A stretch of DNA of 64,000 nt. Origin: Linyphia triangularis (taxonomy: Eukaryota; Arthropoda; Arachnida; Araneae; Linyphiidae). Numbering within the stretch: position 1 is the stretch's first letter; each line of letters starts with the position of its first letter. Location of the stretch: NCBI GenBank assembly GCA_963978545.1, contig OZ021721.1:38241348-38305347 (forward strand). Direction: 5' to 3'. The notes beneath the pieces are model-generated. The model had not been told where the DNA came from, made no database searches, and was given only the letters and a program-made list of their open reading frames with translations. Shown here one piece after another: positions 34,317 to 46,179 of this stretch. The position numbers and the translations under genes are program-made.

Positions 34317-35528
34317 TATGTGTGCATCTCATACAACACATTAAAGAAATTGCATTGAACTTATAAATGTAATTGATGTGTTGTTAATGTATAATTTGTA
34401 ATACATGTGTTAGTTTTTCATACAATATAGAAACTTCCCGAATTCAACTTCATTGGTATAGTTAAATAGATTTGTGGCTGAAAATAACATAAAATTGATC
34501 AAATTCATTTTTTAGGAAATATTTATTTTATTAAATGCATTACCATTTAAGAAACTATAAAAAATCATTGCTTTGAATACATCAAATTTTTATAATTAAT
34601 CTGTCTTCTTTTCTTGATTTGTTGCTTTACGTTTGTTGAATAGATATAATATTACAGTACATTAATTATTTTAGAAAAACAACATTTAAAATGAGAAAAG
34701 AAATTTAATTTACTTATAAGTGAATGACTCCATATTTTTCTAAATACTTATATTTAAGTTAAGAAAAGTATGTATAATTTCTTAAATTTCCAATGACTAT
34801 TTATATTTAAGATACACTTGACAATTAAAATGCCAATCAATGTTAATTACCTTAAAACTTTTTACCACTTCTGAACTTTTAGAAATGTAAGAACACCATA
34901 TAATCTTAATATGAAATAAATAAATTATTTCCCACAGGGGTGGTCATGGCTTTTAAATGATAGAATAAAGGGAATAGCTATCTCTGTCGATGGTAAATTG
35001 ACTGCCTATGACAGCGGCATTCGAAAGATTGATGAACATGGCTAGCAGAGCTTTTAGTTTTTGTACTCGTAATTAAAATCCTTCAGGACGGTTATACGGT
35101 AGTGATTTTCCGATGACATTGACAGATGGGACATTTCCTCTAACATGGTTAAAGGTTCTGAGACATATTTGTCCTTGTACCTTATTAACTTTATGAGACA
35201 GAAACTAACACCGATGAGTGTTTTGCCCAACTTGCTTTACTCCTGGTTAACCTGTCAAATATGTATCAGAAGTGTCTTTTTGTACTTTTATGTTAATCGT
35301 TTAGATATTTATTTACGAACTGATAGTAATGTATCGGCAAATAATTTTCCCATGGTTGAATTGTTTGGTATGTAATGCTATTGTTGTTTAAAATATTATG
35401 AATATATTAGCAATTTATGTGAGAAATGAATGCACCAACCTGTTGTCCAGCTATTTTATAGAAATTATTTTCGGGAGAATCTTTGACTATATTTTATTTA
35501 ATTTTGAGTTGTTTATTTATACAGAAAA
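34317..35528. other. A+T-rich stretch without a supported gene
   Basis: A 76-codon plus-strand frame at 35145-35375 has no recognised domain. The segment 34940-35120 is slightly less A+T-rich but not open. Nothing is assigned. Confidence 0.45.
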
Positions 35529-35565
35529 ATACAATCATACTACGTTGAAGGTAGTATGATTGTAT
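35529..35565. repeat. Perfect 15 bp stem hairpin
   Basis: ATACAATCATACTAC, a 7 nt loop GTTGAAG, then GTAGTATGATTGTAT: a perfect 15 bp inverted repeat. There is no U-run typical of a bacterial terminator, and the host is eukaryotic. It may be a remnant of a transposon tip or a de novo hairpin. Confidence 0.9.
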
Positions 35566-35570
35566 CTAAT

Positions 35571-35684
35571 ATGATTTTCTCACTGCTGAATTATTTAGAT
35601 TTAGAAGATTCACTCAGCACAAAGATTCTCTTCTTAATTAATTGTTAAAAGGATTAAAATGTAATACTCATCTGAGAAAATCAT
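35571..35684. repeat. 12 bp perfect inverted repeat with 90 bp spacer
   Basis: ATGATTTTCTCA at 35571-35582 and TGAGAAAATCAT at 35673-35684 bracket non-coding sequence. It could be a tiny MITE (114 bp) or coincidence in A+T-rich DNA. No clear duplicated flank. Confidence 0.5.
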
Positions 35685-35726
35685 AACATATTAGCCTAAA
35701 TATTTGCATACTCAAATTTAAAAAAA

Positions 35727-35959
<233 letters not shown>

Positions 35960-36235
35960 CAAATTAGTTAAATATTGTTTGTAGTAAAGTGGGTGAGTCG
36001 ATCAAATGCGATTGTATAATGGAAAATTGCAATGGGATCATTTTACCCTATTTCTTGGGGTGAGATCATATAAGTGATGTTGTGGAGCAATAAAACTTTG
36101 CAATACTCCAAAAAATTAAGAAACCTATCAATTATATACATAGTTAATTAAAGATTATCTGTATAATGTCTATATATAAAAATTCTAGTTTCAAAAGGCT
36201 GTAAAAAAGAACTACTCTTCATATTAACTTGAAAG

Positions 36236-37090
36236 TTGACATGAATATCATGAGGGGTCAACTACATATTAAAACTAAATCAAATTTTAAAAAGTTCAAT
36301 GGCAACTCCATAATTATATACCATATTCAAATTTAGAATCCAAAGAAACGTCTAAATACCAAATTTCATAATTTTCCGATCAGTTGTAAGCAATTTAATT
36401 GGGGTACAAAAAATGGTAAATTAATGTTAAAAAGAAAATTTGTTTTTGTAGCCATAAATTCTTAAATAGTTAATATATTTTAGCAATTTTGTTTCAAACG
36501 ATAGTTTATTAAAGGCCAAATATAAATAACATGCAACTTTTGTATTAAACAGTTTTTTAATAATTAATTATTAATACAAGTTTTAATTTTTTTAAATCGA
36601 ATCATGTATTTTTTTGTTGCTTTTTTGCTTCCATTAGAATTATCATGGTCGAAAACCCCTCCAGAATTTGTTTCATTCCATTTTGACTTTTGGTTCACAA
36701 TATTTTAGCAAAAATGTAAAAAATCTCAGGGACGCTGTAATAGATTACGTCTTGAAACACGCAAAACGTTTGCTTCTTAGAGATTTACCCTCAAGATCGA
36801 TCAAAACATTTTCGCTCATAAGTGACGTGTTTCTCAACTTAATGAAATGAAATTTGGTATTTAGGGTAAACTAAGTATTTTAAATCGAATGAAAACATAA
36901 TAAATAGGGGTCCCTTTTGAAATTTTCAAAGATAGAGTTAAATTTATTTAGTACACAGCCCTCTAAGAAAAAAAAACTTTTGCACCAGACATGTAGAAAA
37001 TTGTAAACAAAACATTTGGGTGCAAACCGTAAGAATCTACGACAATTAGAACCGAAGATATACCCATCGTTTGAATTTTTTTGCATACTG
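36236..37090 (-). mobile_element. Mariner-like non-autonomous element M, copy B
   Basis: Inverted relative to copies A and C. Shared strings, as written on the plus strand, include CATGAGGGGTCAACTACATA, AAATTTCATAATTTTCC, CGATAGTTTATT, ATTAGAATTATCATGGTCGA, GGTTCACAATATTTTAGCAA and CTCATAAGTGACGTGTTTCT. The right end GAATTTTTTTGCATACTG is followed by TA (37091-37092) and matches the terminal repeat of copy C. The opposite terminal repeat is missing or too diverged. Frames at 36668-36850 and 36880-37125 are not conserved in the other copies. Confidence 0.75.
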
Positions 37091-39763
37091 TACAGCAATA
37101 CTAATCCTTGAGAAAAGACAAGCATTTACTTAGTTACAACGTAAAGCTGAGATAAAGTCAAAGCACTTTAGTGTACAGAACTTATGCTGAAAAATATTTG
37201 TATTATATTTCATACATAAAACACGCCTGTACTTGTGGGTCGATCCAATTTTGGAAATGCTGTCTTTCAAAGTTTCTTCCTTCATTTTCATGAAGAAAAT
37301 GAGCATAACGGAACCTTGAGAAGAAAATGGGGATATGTTAAACTTCTAATTACTACATTAATTTAGTGGTGACAACAACTGCGCCTTTTTAAAGTGTAAT
37401 ATAATGCGACTCTTTTATATTATACTTAAACGTCATTAAAACCATTAATATTATTAAGAATTTAATTAACTAGCAGAAAACAGGCTCTTATATAAGAACT
37501 TTTAGAGCTCTTTTTATTGAACAATTAATTTTTTACTCAAAATGCCTTAAATAGTGATTTCAGCGTATGCATTTATACCATTTTATATACTTAAAAAAGT
37601 GAAAATAAGGTTAAAGACACTTACATTTTTAATGTTATTTTTTAAGTATATTATACTTATAACAAACATAGTTTAACTAGTTTTTTATTTTCCATTTTTG
37701 CTTTCTAAAATCTCACACTTATATGTAGAAATAATTTGAGATTTCATGCTTGCTATAAACTTGCATCCAAACAGAAAATAAGTTAATTTGTAAATTCAAG
37801 ACATACATTTTTAGCTCATACTCAGTTTCTGATAAATGGAATAATTTAATTCAGTAATTCAATAACAGAGTAAATATTATTTCTATAAGAAAAGTACTAT
37901 TAACTCATAAAAATAATTTCTCAAAAAAAGGTGAAATCAAACATCTCGATTTTAAATTAAATAATTACTTTCTTTTAAAATATGCTGAGATTTTATTGCC
38001 AAGTTTAATCTGCTAAAAATGTTTTATTTATTCTAAACCCATTCTGCGTAAAAAATCATGAATTTTTACAAGTTTAAAATTCAAGATATCTTTTGTGAAA
38101 TGTCCGCGGGATATTTTCAATAAAAAGTTAATATATTTGAAAATCTGAACTCTTTTCCTTACACATTTCTTACCAGTTATTATTATTATTTTTTTTAAAT
38201 AATATTACAGGGTATCGATTCATACACAAGTAATTGCTATTTTCTAAAGACGTAGTTTTATCAAAATATTTCTCATGAATTATTTGGCGCAGGTTTGCTT
38301 TTGTGTTGCCCTTGCACCTAATAAATCTGAAAAACAACCAATCATGAGTTATTTTTAGTCAGAAGTTACGTTTAATTTATGGTGAATAGGTAAATGCAGC
38401 TATATAAATATCAATAGACAGTAATGAAGGTTAATAGCGTTTGATAATTCTATTTTTTCTGGAGTATAATTTGCAGCCTATTCAGATTCTATGAATATAG
38501 TAACCCTTTACATTTATAGTATATATATTTTTTGCAATAAATGGAGATATAGGAATCATTAAACTGTCAATATATCGATTTAGGTATTTTCTTTACGTAT
38601 TAGTTTTAATGTAGTTTATATACAATTCTGACTATTAATTTTTATAAATAATACAAGTCAGAGGTTAAATTCTTCTACGGTATTACTAATTTTGTTGTTC
38701 TATACTTTATATTATTTGAGATTTATTTAAACTTCAATGTTTCGGAATACATGTATTAGGCAATGTCAGATGATTAGTTAGGGTAACTAACAAATAAAAC
38801 TACTTAAAAAAAAACATGTTTACTAAAAATGATATAGTGTTACAGTAATCACAGAACGGCTTGGATTAAATTCTGGTTCTGTAGTTGTATAGCGTTCATT
38901 TACTTATGGAGTGCTTCATATGGAGATTTTCCTATTCCAGATATTTTTTTTCTTAATGATACCATTTTATAAATCTTAAAATTCAATTTAAAATAATTTT
39001 TACTATTTTCTGGATGCATTTATTTTAAAGATACGGTGTCAACATATTTTTAAATGGAGGTCATGGAGACATTATTTTAAAATCAAGTTATATTTTCTAC
39101 TTTGTCATCAAGGATATTCTGAGAAAATTTCTTCAAAGTTGTTTATAATGAATAGTTTTCAGACAAAGACGGGGAAATGTTTTCAAACGTGGCAGAATAA
39201 GTTTTTCAAATGTATTAAGGAACAAATTATTCAAAAGGCATCGTGAAAGGCTTTCATCAAAGGGATAACTTATGAAGTTGTGAGAAAATATAATTGTAAG
39301 GGATCCGTGAGAGACACTTCTATAGTAATTACCAATGAATATTTTACCAAATAACCAATATTTATTTTATGACAGAATAAAGTCACAAGGATGCGATATT
39401 TCACGGTGAAATATAATTTTAAAAGATGTAGTGATGTCAGTCATGCAATTTTGTTAAATGAATATTAGATTTAAAAATTGTGAGAGAAAATTTGGTATTT
39501 TAAATCAAAATCGTTGGTAAATATTTAAAATATTAAATAACTTTGTATATTAACACTTTATATATATAAACACAAACATTTTACACTAACAATAACTATA
39601 CAATAATAAAGCTTTTTAGAAAAATTATAATATTATCGATAGTAATTATATTTATTAATAGTAATAATAAATAATTCTATTAATCAATTATACTCATTAG
39701 TTGGAATAATAATAAGGAGTAATATAATAAATATTTAAAAAGTAATTGTATTTTAAAACAAAT
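37091..39763. other. A+T-rich stretch without a supported gene
   Basis: No reading frame of interest and no recognisable repeats, apart from a short phrase TTGTGTTGCCCTTGCAC (38302-38319) that recurs at 60322-60340 and may mark a lost retroelement tail. Nothing else is assigned. Confidence 0.45.
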
Positions 39764-39778
39764 CCTTTATTTGTGCAG

Positions 39779-39943
39779 GTATAGTGGTTAGCGTGCTAGC
39801 TTCTAGACCGCGAGGTTGCGGGTTCGAGTCCCGTGTTAGGCATGGGTGTTTGAAAATGTATGTTGGCTTGTCTAATGACGAATGTTTTGGCGTATTATAG
39901 CCCTCGTGTTGCTGACGGCGCCAGATAATCTGAATACAACCAA
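39779..39943 (+). mobile_element. SINE family A, copy 3, lacking first 12 bases
   Basis: It begins at GTATAGTGGTTAGCGTGC, so the GCCGACCAAACG start is missing. Box B is perfect (GGGTTCGAGTCCCG). The body and end GACGGCGCCAGATAATCTG, AATACAACCAA are intact. A perfect 15 bp target-site duplication, CCTTTATTTGTGCAG, lies at 39764-39778 and 39944-39958. This is the cleanest insertion in the window and probably among the youngest. Confidence 0.94.
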
Positions 39944-40210
39944 CCTTTATTTGTGCAGAACAATTATTAAAAGTTGTCTATTTGTTGTTAATGCATATTG
40001 ATAAAATACCGAAAACCTCTGAATTAAATAATAGTATATAATTATAATAAAATAGTAAGTAATTATAAATTATATTTTTCTTAGATATAAATTGATAGAA
40101 ATGCAAGAAAAATTCAGATTCCTTGACGGTTGAGAACTTATTGGTCAAAGCACATTGATGAGTATTTTGAAACTAAACATAAACAATAAAAAAATTAATC
40201 TCAAAATTAA

Positions 40211-40233
40211 AAAAAAAAAAAAAAAAAAAAAAA
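40211..40233. repeat. Poly(A) tract, 23 nt
   Basis: An isolated homopolymer with no retroelement detected upstream in either orientation. Confidence 0.9.
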
Positions 40234-40381
40234 TATTATCTGATATCTAAATTTAATATTTGTCCATCATGAGAATATGGAAAAAAGTCAGGAGAGAACT
40301 ATAGTGGACCTTATTAATTTCCATTCAAACTTTTCAATATTAGTAGGAGAAAATCAAAAATCCAACCTAAAATTCAATCTA

Positions 40382-40928
40382 CACTATCTACCAATAAGTA
40401 TTTGGACACTCATGCAATTGAGAATGCCTGCAGTCCTGATATACGTCACCCTTGATTCCAATTCATGGTAGGCTCAACGCTGACTACTACTCCACTAATC
40501 TAGATAACTATGTGCTTCCTTCGTTGTGGCAATTTTACGGATTGGATCATTGTTACTTCCAATATGACAACGCCACTTGTCATGTTGCGAAGTCCACCAT
40601 GGATTAGTATGATGACAGCGGGCAGAACCGACTGGACTGGCCTGCTTAGAGTCCAGACGTGAATCTTATGGCACACCTCTGGGACGAGTAGGATCGCCGA
40701 ATTAAGGAGTGCAGCAACCGTCCAAAATCGGTGAAAGAACTTACATGTCCACTCCAAGCCGAGTGGAAGAAAATACCACTGTCCATCATCCAAACACTTG
40801 TGGAAAGCATGCTCCGGAGTGTAAGTACTATAATTGCCTTAGGTGAAGGCTCAACCACCTATTGAATTTGAATAAATTGTGTTTATCTCTTTTATCACAG
40901 GTGTCTAATTACTTATTGGTAGATAGTG
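40382..40928 (+). mobile_element. Internally deleted Tc1-like DNA transposon
   Basis: The inverted ends are CACTATCTACCAATAAGTAT followed by TTGGACACT on the left, and the inverse AGGTGTCTAATTACTTATTG, GTAGATAGTG on the right, with TA on both sides (40380-40381 and 40929-40930). Total length of 547 bp is far short of the 1.3-1.7 kb usual for Tc1 elements; the 5' two-thirds of the transposase is missing. Only the C-terminal transposase part remains (40473-40865). Confidence 0.9.
40473..40865 (+). pseudogene. Tc1-type transposase C-terminus, three TAG stops
   Basis: One uninterrupted phase of 131 codons ends at a natural TGA just before the right inverted repeat. It encodes the hallmarks of the Tc1 DDE domain: CYFQYDNA (second catalytic Asp), LDWPA-stop-SPDVN and HLWDE (third catalytic acidic residue region), then EWKKIPLSIIQTLVESM and the terminal IIALGEGSTTY. 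There are three in-frame stops, all TAG, and no frameshift. The N-terminal helix-turn-helix and the first catalytic Asp are deleted, so the protein is non-functional. The antisense frames 40500-40793 and 40646-40858 are shadows of this sequence. Confidence 0.93.
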
Positions 40929-42016
40929 TAATTGGTGCAAGAAAAACGGAAAGTATCTCGTTATAATTCGTACTAGGTATGTTTTATTAACAAATAGTTT
41001 TTGTTTTCATAAGTCAATCATACGCATATTTGAATGGAATCAAACTTTATAACCCATAATATTTTTTCGCACTTATATTTAACAAAAAAAATAAATAAAT
41101 AAATAAATAAATAAATAAAAAAAAAAATAAATAAATAAACGTTGTAATACTAAGTTTTAAAAATATTTAATAAATGGTTAGTGATTTAAATGATGACAAG
41201 ATAATGACCGATTAATATTTTTAAGGTATCTGCTTTACAAAAGTCAGTTGTATTATGATAAAAAAGTAATGGCATGACAATTGTTTACGAAAATAATTGT
41301 TGGAAAAACGTTACTTGCATAGCAATAAGTAAGCAAAATCCTACATATGATTTTTTGACCTGAAGATCTTTAGAATACATATTTATGTTATCTGGACTTC
41401 TCATGTACCGAATCTGTAGTTTTTTAAGTAGCTCTCTCATATTAATTCGTTTTATGGTATCCCCTCTGTTATTTGAAGCAGCGTAAAAGATTGAGAAAAT
41501 CGAAATGGGCATAATGCTAGTGTAGAAGTTTAAAATGCTTAGGACTCCTACTGCATTGCGGTTAATTATTCCTTATAAATCAGTTTTTCAAATAAAGAAA
41601 TGATGTTATCTGATGTATTGCTGATTGGGTAATTAATGGCTTAAAGTGCTACTTTTACCGTTGCGCTAAAACGTAAGTTTTGTCACTCTAGTCAATTTTA
41701 CGTAATTTGGGACACCCTAGTTTACAGGCCGTTGTTCACCCTTAATTAATTTTAACACTTCTATTCATTCTATTCGATATCACTTCAATCTTTTCATTAT
41801 TATATTTTGTTACCCTTTAGATATCATTTCAAAGGTACTATTGTCTCACTAAGGATACACAAGAACACAAGTATAGATATTTTAGTATATGATTATTTAA
41901 AAAAATACTTGAGGATATAGTGATTACGAAAGTACAAAAGTCGCATACCAAATTATGTGTTGTTTACTTGGCAACTTCTGACGAAAATTTTTACAACAAG
42001 ACTATGGGACTTAGCA
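40929..42016. other. A+T-rich stretch with imperfect AAAT run
   Basis: An imperfect (AAAT)n array with a central poly(A) lies at 41093-41139. The 75-codon minus-strand frame at 41285-41512 has no family. Nothing else is assigned. Confidence 0.5.
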
Positions 42017-42028
42017 AATGGAATAAGG

Positions 42029-42207
42029 TTGGTTGGTTTGTAAGCGCAACGACCTATTTTTTTGCACAATGTAGGCTAATCAGACGGGATCTACAGCTTA
42101 AGATGGATTCCGAACCACAACGAACATTCATGCATAACCCAATATTCGAACCCGCACCTTTTGCATGAAAGGCCAGAGCACTATCCCCACAGCCATCAGG
42201 TGAGTAG
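42029..42207 (-). mobile_element. SINE family B, copy 6, full length with TSD
   Basis: Minus-strand copy. Its 5' end reads CACCTGATGGCTGTGGGGAT; it contains GCTCTGGCCTTTCATGCAAA, box B GGTTCGAATATTGGG, GTTATGCATGAATGTTCGTT, and ends CAAACCAACCAA. A perfect 12 bp target-site duplication, AATGGAATAAGG, is at 42017-42028 and 42208-42219. The 82-codon frame (41920-42168) reads into it and is not a gene. Confidence 0.93.
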
Positions 42208-42219
42208 AATGGAATAAGG

Positions 42220-43160
42220 ATTATAGGTACTGTTTTAACTGTCGTGAACTTTACGATTCAGAGGGGTTAATCATGCTACAACTATGGATCTACAAAAGCT
42301 ATATAGAAAAATATTTACTTAACCCTTTAAAGCATGAATTTTTATTTTTCATAAATCAAATTTGAATTCAGCCGGGAAACGGGTGTAGTTAATGGAAAAA
42401 ATACAAAAATCCCAACTACGTAAGAATTTTGCATATTGATGTATTTTTACATCACGAAAAAGCTACATTTTTCTTGCATACATTTTTCAGTACATGCAAA
42501 AAAAATAAATATTATTCACTGCATTGCTCTTACTTTGATTAGATCAGAAAATAATTTGTCCTTTATGGTTTATTACTTTCTATATAAATAATCGTAATTC
42601 GTAACACCCGCCGAAATAAAATTTGTACTCTGCCAACAGCGCCCCAACAATGAAAATTGTCACAGATAAAGATATAAACTGTCAAAAATTCTAGTTGCAT
42701 TCGGAAACGATAAAATAATTTGGGTAACATTCAAATTAAAAAGAAAATCCGCTAATCCGGTTGTTGCGGATATGAAAGGTGGCACAACTATTTCCATATT
42801 GATTTTTTTTCTAAACCACTTGGAATTTCTTAATGTCGATTTGTATGATTGTCCTGGAGAAGTATAAAAAAGAAAAGGTCATTATTGTAGACTTATGAGT
42901 CTTCTACTTAAGGTGAAGGCAAAGCCTCGATTAGGTGTCTCAATTTGTACATGGTTCTAGTTGCTTTTTCAACTAATTTCTTTAAGTATTGTTTCCGTTC
43001 AGTTGGTTGTTAGTGGTAAGACGCAAGTGATTTGCGGATTTAGCGAGAGAACCTCTTAGAGCAAGAGATTCTTCTGTGGCTTTGATAACAACGATTTGTG
43101 TTTGAGATGCGTTAGTGGCCAGGGACACCTTACATCACCACCATCAGTCTTTGATATGAA
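42220..43160. other. Non-coding stretch, possible decayed MITE start
   Basis: A TTAACCCTTTAAAGCATG string at 42319-42336 looks like the tip of a TTAA-target MITE, but no matching inverted end was found. The rest is unassigned. Confidence 0.4.
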
Positions 43161-43249
43161 GGACCTTTCCTTAAAGTTTTTGGTTTAACAATTGGTGTCA
43201 TGCATTTTGGTGGCAAAGAATCAGATTTGGTCAGCGCAGTGATCTGACA

Positions 43250-43555
43250 GGTTGTTGTAGTCTTCCCTGCTTAAAAAGGTAGAGCACCAGGCCGAGAACA
43301 CACCCTTGTGGCATATCAGTTTCAATTGTCCTGGGTTTGGTTGGTTGTATTCAGATTATCTGGCGCCGTCAGCAACACGAGGGCTATAATGCGCCGAAAC
43401 ATTCGTCATTAGACAAGCCAACATACATTTACAAACACCCATGCCAACACGGGACTCGAACCCGCAACCTCGTGGTCTAGAAGCTAGCACGCTAACCACT
43501 ATACCGTTTGGTCGGCTGTCCTGGGTTTGGAAAAGGATTTTAATCTACCTTTTAA
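43250..43555 (-). pseudogene. Jockey-like LINE reverse-transcriptase relic, SINE-split
   Basis: On the minus strand, after removing the SINE at 43341-43516 and one duplicated target site, the frame reads SFSKPRTIETDMPQGCVLGL followed by VLYLF. This matches the palm motif of jockey/CR1-type reverse transcriptases (consensus GVPQGSVLGPLLYLL). Flanking sequence is too decayed to extend the domain confidently, and no catalytic YADD/FADD box was found downstream. It represents a second LINE lineage distinct from the relic at 11.6-12.96 kb. Confidence 0.65.
43341..43516 (-). mobile_element. SINE family A, copy 4, inserted in LINE relic
   Basis: Minus-strand full-length copy. Its head is GCCGACCAAACGGTATAGTG, with perfect box B (GGGTTCGAGTCCCG), a body with TTATAGCCCTCGTGTTGCTG, and the 3' end CTGAATACAACCAA. 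A perfect 14 bp target-site duplication, TGTCCTGGGTTTGG, is at 43327-43340 and 43517-43530. The duplicated target is part of the reverse-transcriptase coding relic. Confidence 0.94.
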
Positions 43556-44734
43556 TCTACATTTGAAGTTTCACTAGATGATTTTGATGATGTCTACTAG
43601 GAGGTCTGTTTATCTCCGAAAAACATTTATTTGATGTTTTGATTCGGAATACTTACCATCTATAATTTCCTTTTTGAAACTAGAAATGGAACTGTTTAAA
43701 ATTATAGTTTACTTTTTGAGTTCTTCAGAAATTATAAATATTAAAAATTATAAACTAATTACTTGTAATTAAGACGGAACTATCACATAAACATACTTCT
43801 TATTGAAACATAAAATATACTATAATAATAAAATATCTAGTAAAATATATTAACAATAGCAACACATACAAGAAAGTTATTCCAAATAAAAAAAAAAATT
43901 AAAAAAAAAAAATTAAAAAAAAAAAAAATTAAAAAAAAAAAAATTCTTGGCTTTAAACTTCATTTACAATTTTCCCGATAAGATAAAGTTAACTATTTCA
44001 ATTTAAGTGCCATATTTATAAGGGTAGCTAAAGTTTGAAATTAGAAGTGTTTTTTTTCTTAGTGGATGTTTGTATTTTTTCGATATTCATCGAACTAAAT
44101 ATTTCACTTTGAAATATTTGTCAATCTATTATTTTTAGATTGGATCCTGGTAGCAAAACTATTACTGTAATGAGAGTGAGTATTCATTGTAAAATTATTT
44201 AAAATTTTTTAAAATTGTTTTTGGTTCATTTGCAGAATTTTCATGTGAATAGTCACACGCATTGTACTTTATATTCCCTTCACGATAGCTCATTCGTAGA
44301 TTTATATTTCTGTTACTTAAAATTAATAAGTAAAATTAAATGAAAGGTTTAATTTCTAATTGCATAGTGAAAAAAAATTCGATTTCCCCCCCCCCCCCCG
44401 TCAAAACACTTTTAAGTATCTTGTTTTCTCCTCAAATGGCATTTGAAATTTTATATATTCTCCGACTTTATTTGACTCTTCCTTTTTCACGCACAGACTA
44501 TAAAATACACTTAAAATTCATATATGACAGAAATAATTTCGAGTTTCTCCCAGGCAGTGTTTTATATTCTCGAGTTAAATATGTAAGGTTTGGAATAAAA
44601 ACATGTGTTTTAAATTTTTTTTTTTTTGGTATTCTTTTCAACTCACAAGTTTTTAGTGCTAGTTTTACGATATGAATTAGCATATTGGGTGATGTTATAG
44701 AGTACTGCAGATACAGGTATGTTAAACTATATAT
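43531..44734. other. A+T-rich stretch with low-complexity tracts
   Basis: A poly(A)-TT minisatellite (units of about 10-14 A then TT) lies at 43888-43945. An uninterrupted C run of 14 nt lies at 44386-44399. The 111-codon frame 44340-44675 includes the C run and is composition-driven; I do not call it. Confidence 0.55.
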
Positions 44735-44765
44735 ACAGGGTGATTTGAAACTCGACGAGAAATTT
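44735..44765 (+). mobile_element. Solo MITE-like terminus (CAGGGTGATTTGAAAC)
   Basis: TA-CAGGGTGATTTGAAACTCG at about 44734-44755 looks like the end of a TA-target element of the CAGGGTG type. No inverted partner was found within 3 kb, so the element is either truncated or the match is fortuitous. Confidence 0.35.
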
Positions 44766-45863
44766 TCAGTAAAGATTGATGATAGGAAAAAACTGCATTC
44801 ACAAATGAATGTTTAAAAATAATAGCTACACTAGTTTGGTACAGTGCTAAATCTAATTATATCAACCTTTATAATGTTAGTTTCTTAGAAATTTGAAAGA
44901 ATTTTAGTGAATGTTTAATTTTCATAGATTTATATTGAAATTTATATAACGTATCTATTTGTCTTATATTATCATTTATATGAAGCATGAATGTAAAAAT
45001 TTCTATAATTTTCAATATGACAACGATATTCAAGGTTGAACGAAATTTAATTTTGATGAAAAGTTTTTTTTGTACTATTGCAAAATTTTCTGAAGCGGAA
45101 AGTGTAATTTTTCCCTACAATAAATTTCCGTGAAGAATATTTCATTGTTAACAATGTTTTTTTGTGGCTGTGCACACCTTTCCAATTATTTTCACTGCGT
45201 CCAGTTTGGGTATATTAGAATTTACTAAAATATTTGCGACAGTTTAGTTTTCATTTTAAATAATACACTGTGATTCAAAAAATTCTGTTGATCTAATAAT
45301 ACAAGACTTCATATGATTGCCTTCCTTCCATTGTAGTTTTCTAGCTCGTAGTAGTGTAGATTCGCCAGGCTGTATTTTAACATTAATCCCATGAAGGATT
45401 TATTGGTAAGTTTTATGCGAGAATTACATGCAAATGATTTTGAGGAAGCAATTTTTAATGCCTTACAGAAAATTGATCTGTATTATAAATAACACCAGGG
45501 AAAGCATGAGTGTTCATATTGTTAAGCAAATTTATAGAAATGAGTCATTTATTTTCAAAACTGGCAATGTATTTTTCAGTTATTTCGTTTTTATTTTGCG
45601 TTATAAAACAATTTGTTGGTTTATTTTATTTATATTCCATTTTATACTTGGATGTAGATAGAATAACGAACCAATTTTTGCATTATTAAAAATTTTATTT
45701 CGAAATTATTAAAAAATAATTTTATACACATCACATTACATGTATATGGATTACTTATAGTTGCGAAAAGAAAAAAACATAAGATTAAAGAATCAAAGTT
45801 AAATTTTAAACCCTATACATTAATTTCGATTTTTCTTGTTTGTAGCGGGATTTTTTTTTGGTT
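44766..45863. other. A+T-rich stretch, nothing assigned
   Basis: A 77-codon frame at 45428-45661 is rich in aromatic and Ile residues, as expected from A+T-rich DNA. No family is recognised. Confidence 0.5.
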
Positions 45864-45951
45864 CGCTAACTTTCCCATTTGCGGACTTCCAATAGAGCTG
45901 ACATTGGCATTTAGACTCGTTATTGATAACAATGCATTTTATCAAGTTTTG
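45864..45951 (+). repeat. Direct repeat E, copy 1
   Basis: This aligns in the same orientation with 46180-46265. Shared strings are ATTTGCGGAC or ATTTCCGTCATT, CCAAT(A/C)GAG(C/T)TGA, TTGGC, TAGACTCGTT or TAGTCTAGTT, GTTATTGATAACAA or GTTGTTGATGACAA, and CTATCAAGTTTT or TTATCAAGTTTT. It is probably a tandem duplication or the internal part of a decayed transposable element. Confidence 0.5.
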
Positions 45952-46179
45952 GTACTGCCATTAAAATGCCACGTTTACCCACGTTTCTAGTACCGTAAGT
46001 CAGATTAGAATACCAAACCATATTCAAGCATATAAAATTTGGCGATATTTAATGACTTTCCCTGGTAAGGTTAACGATATATGATAAAAAAAAAACATGC
46101 AGTTAGGATGCTTTAAAATTTTTATATCAAATTCGATTTTGTTTGTGACTTGAAAAAGGGTTTGTGGCTTGAGACTTAA

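Noticed and set aside
35521..35570. A possible rho-independent terminator at the perfect hairpin
   Set aside because: The window is eukaryotic and there is no run of T after the stem or a gene upstream.
38302..38319. A phrase TTGTGTTGCCCTTGCAC shared with about 60322-60340
   Set aside because: The match is too short and the flanks differ; it could be a shared retroelement tail but is not demonstrable by eye.
42319..42336. The tip of another TTAACCC-type MITE
   Set aside because: No inverted partner ending in GGGTTAA was found downstream, so the element cannot be bounded.
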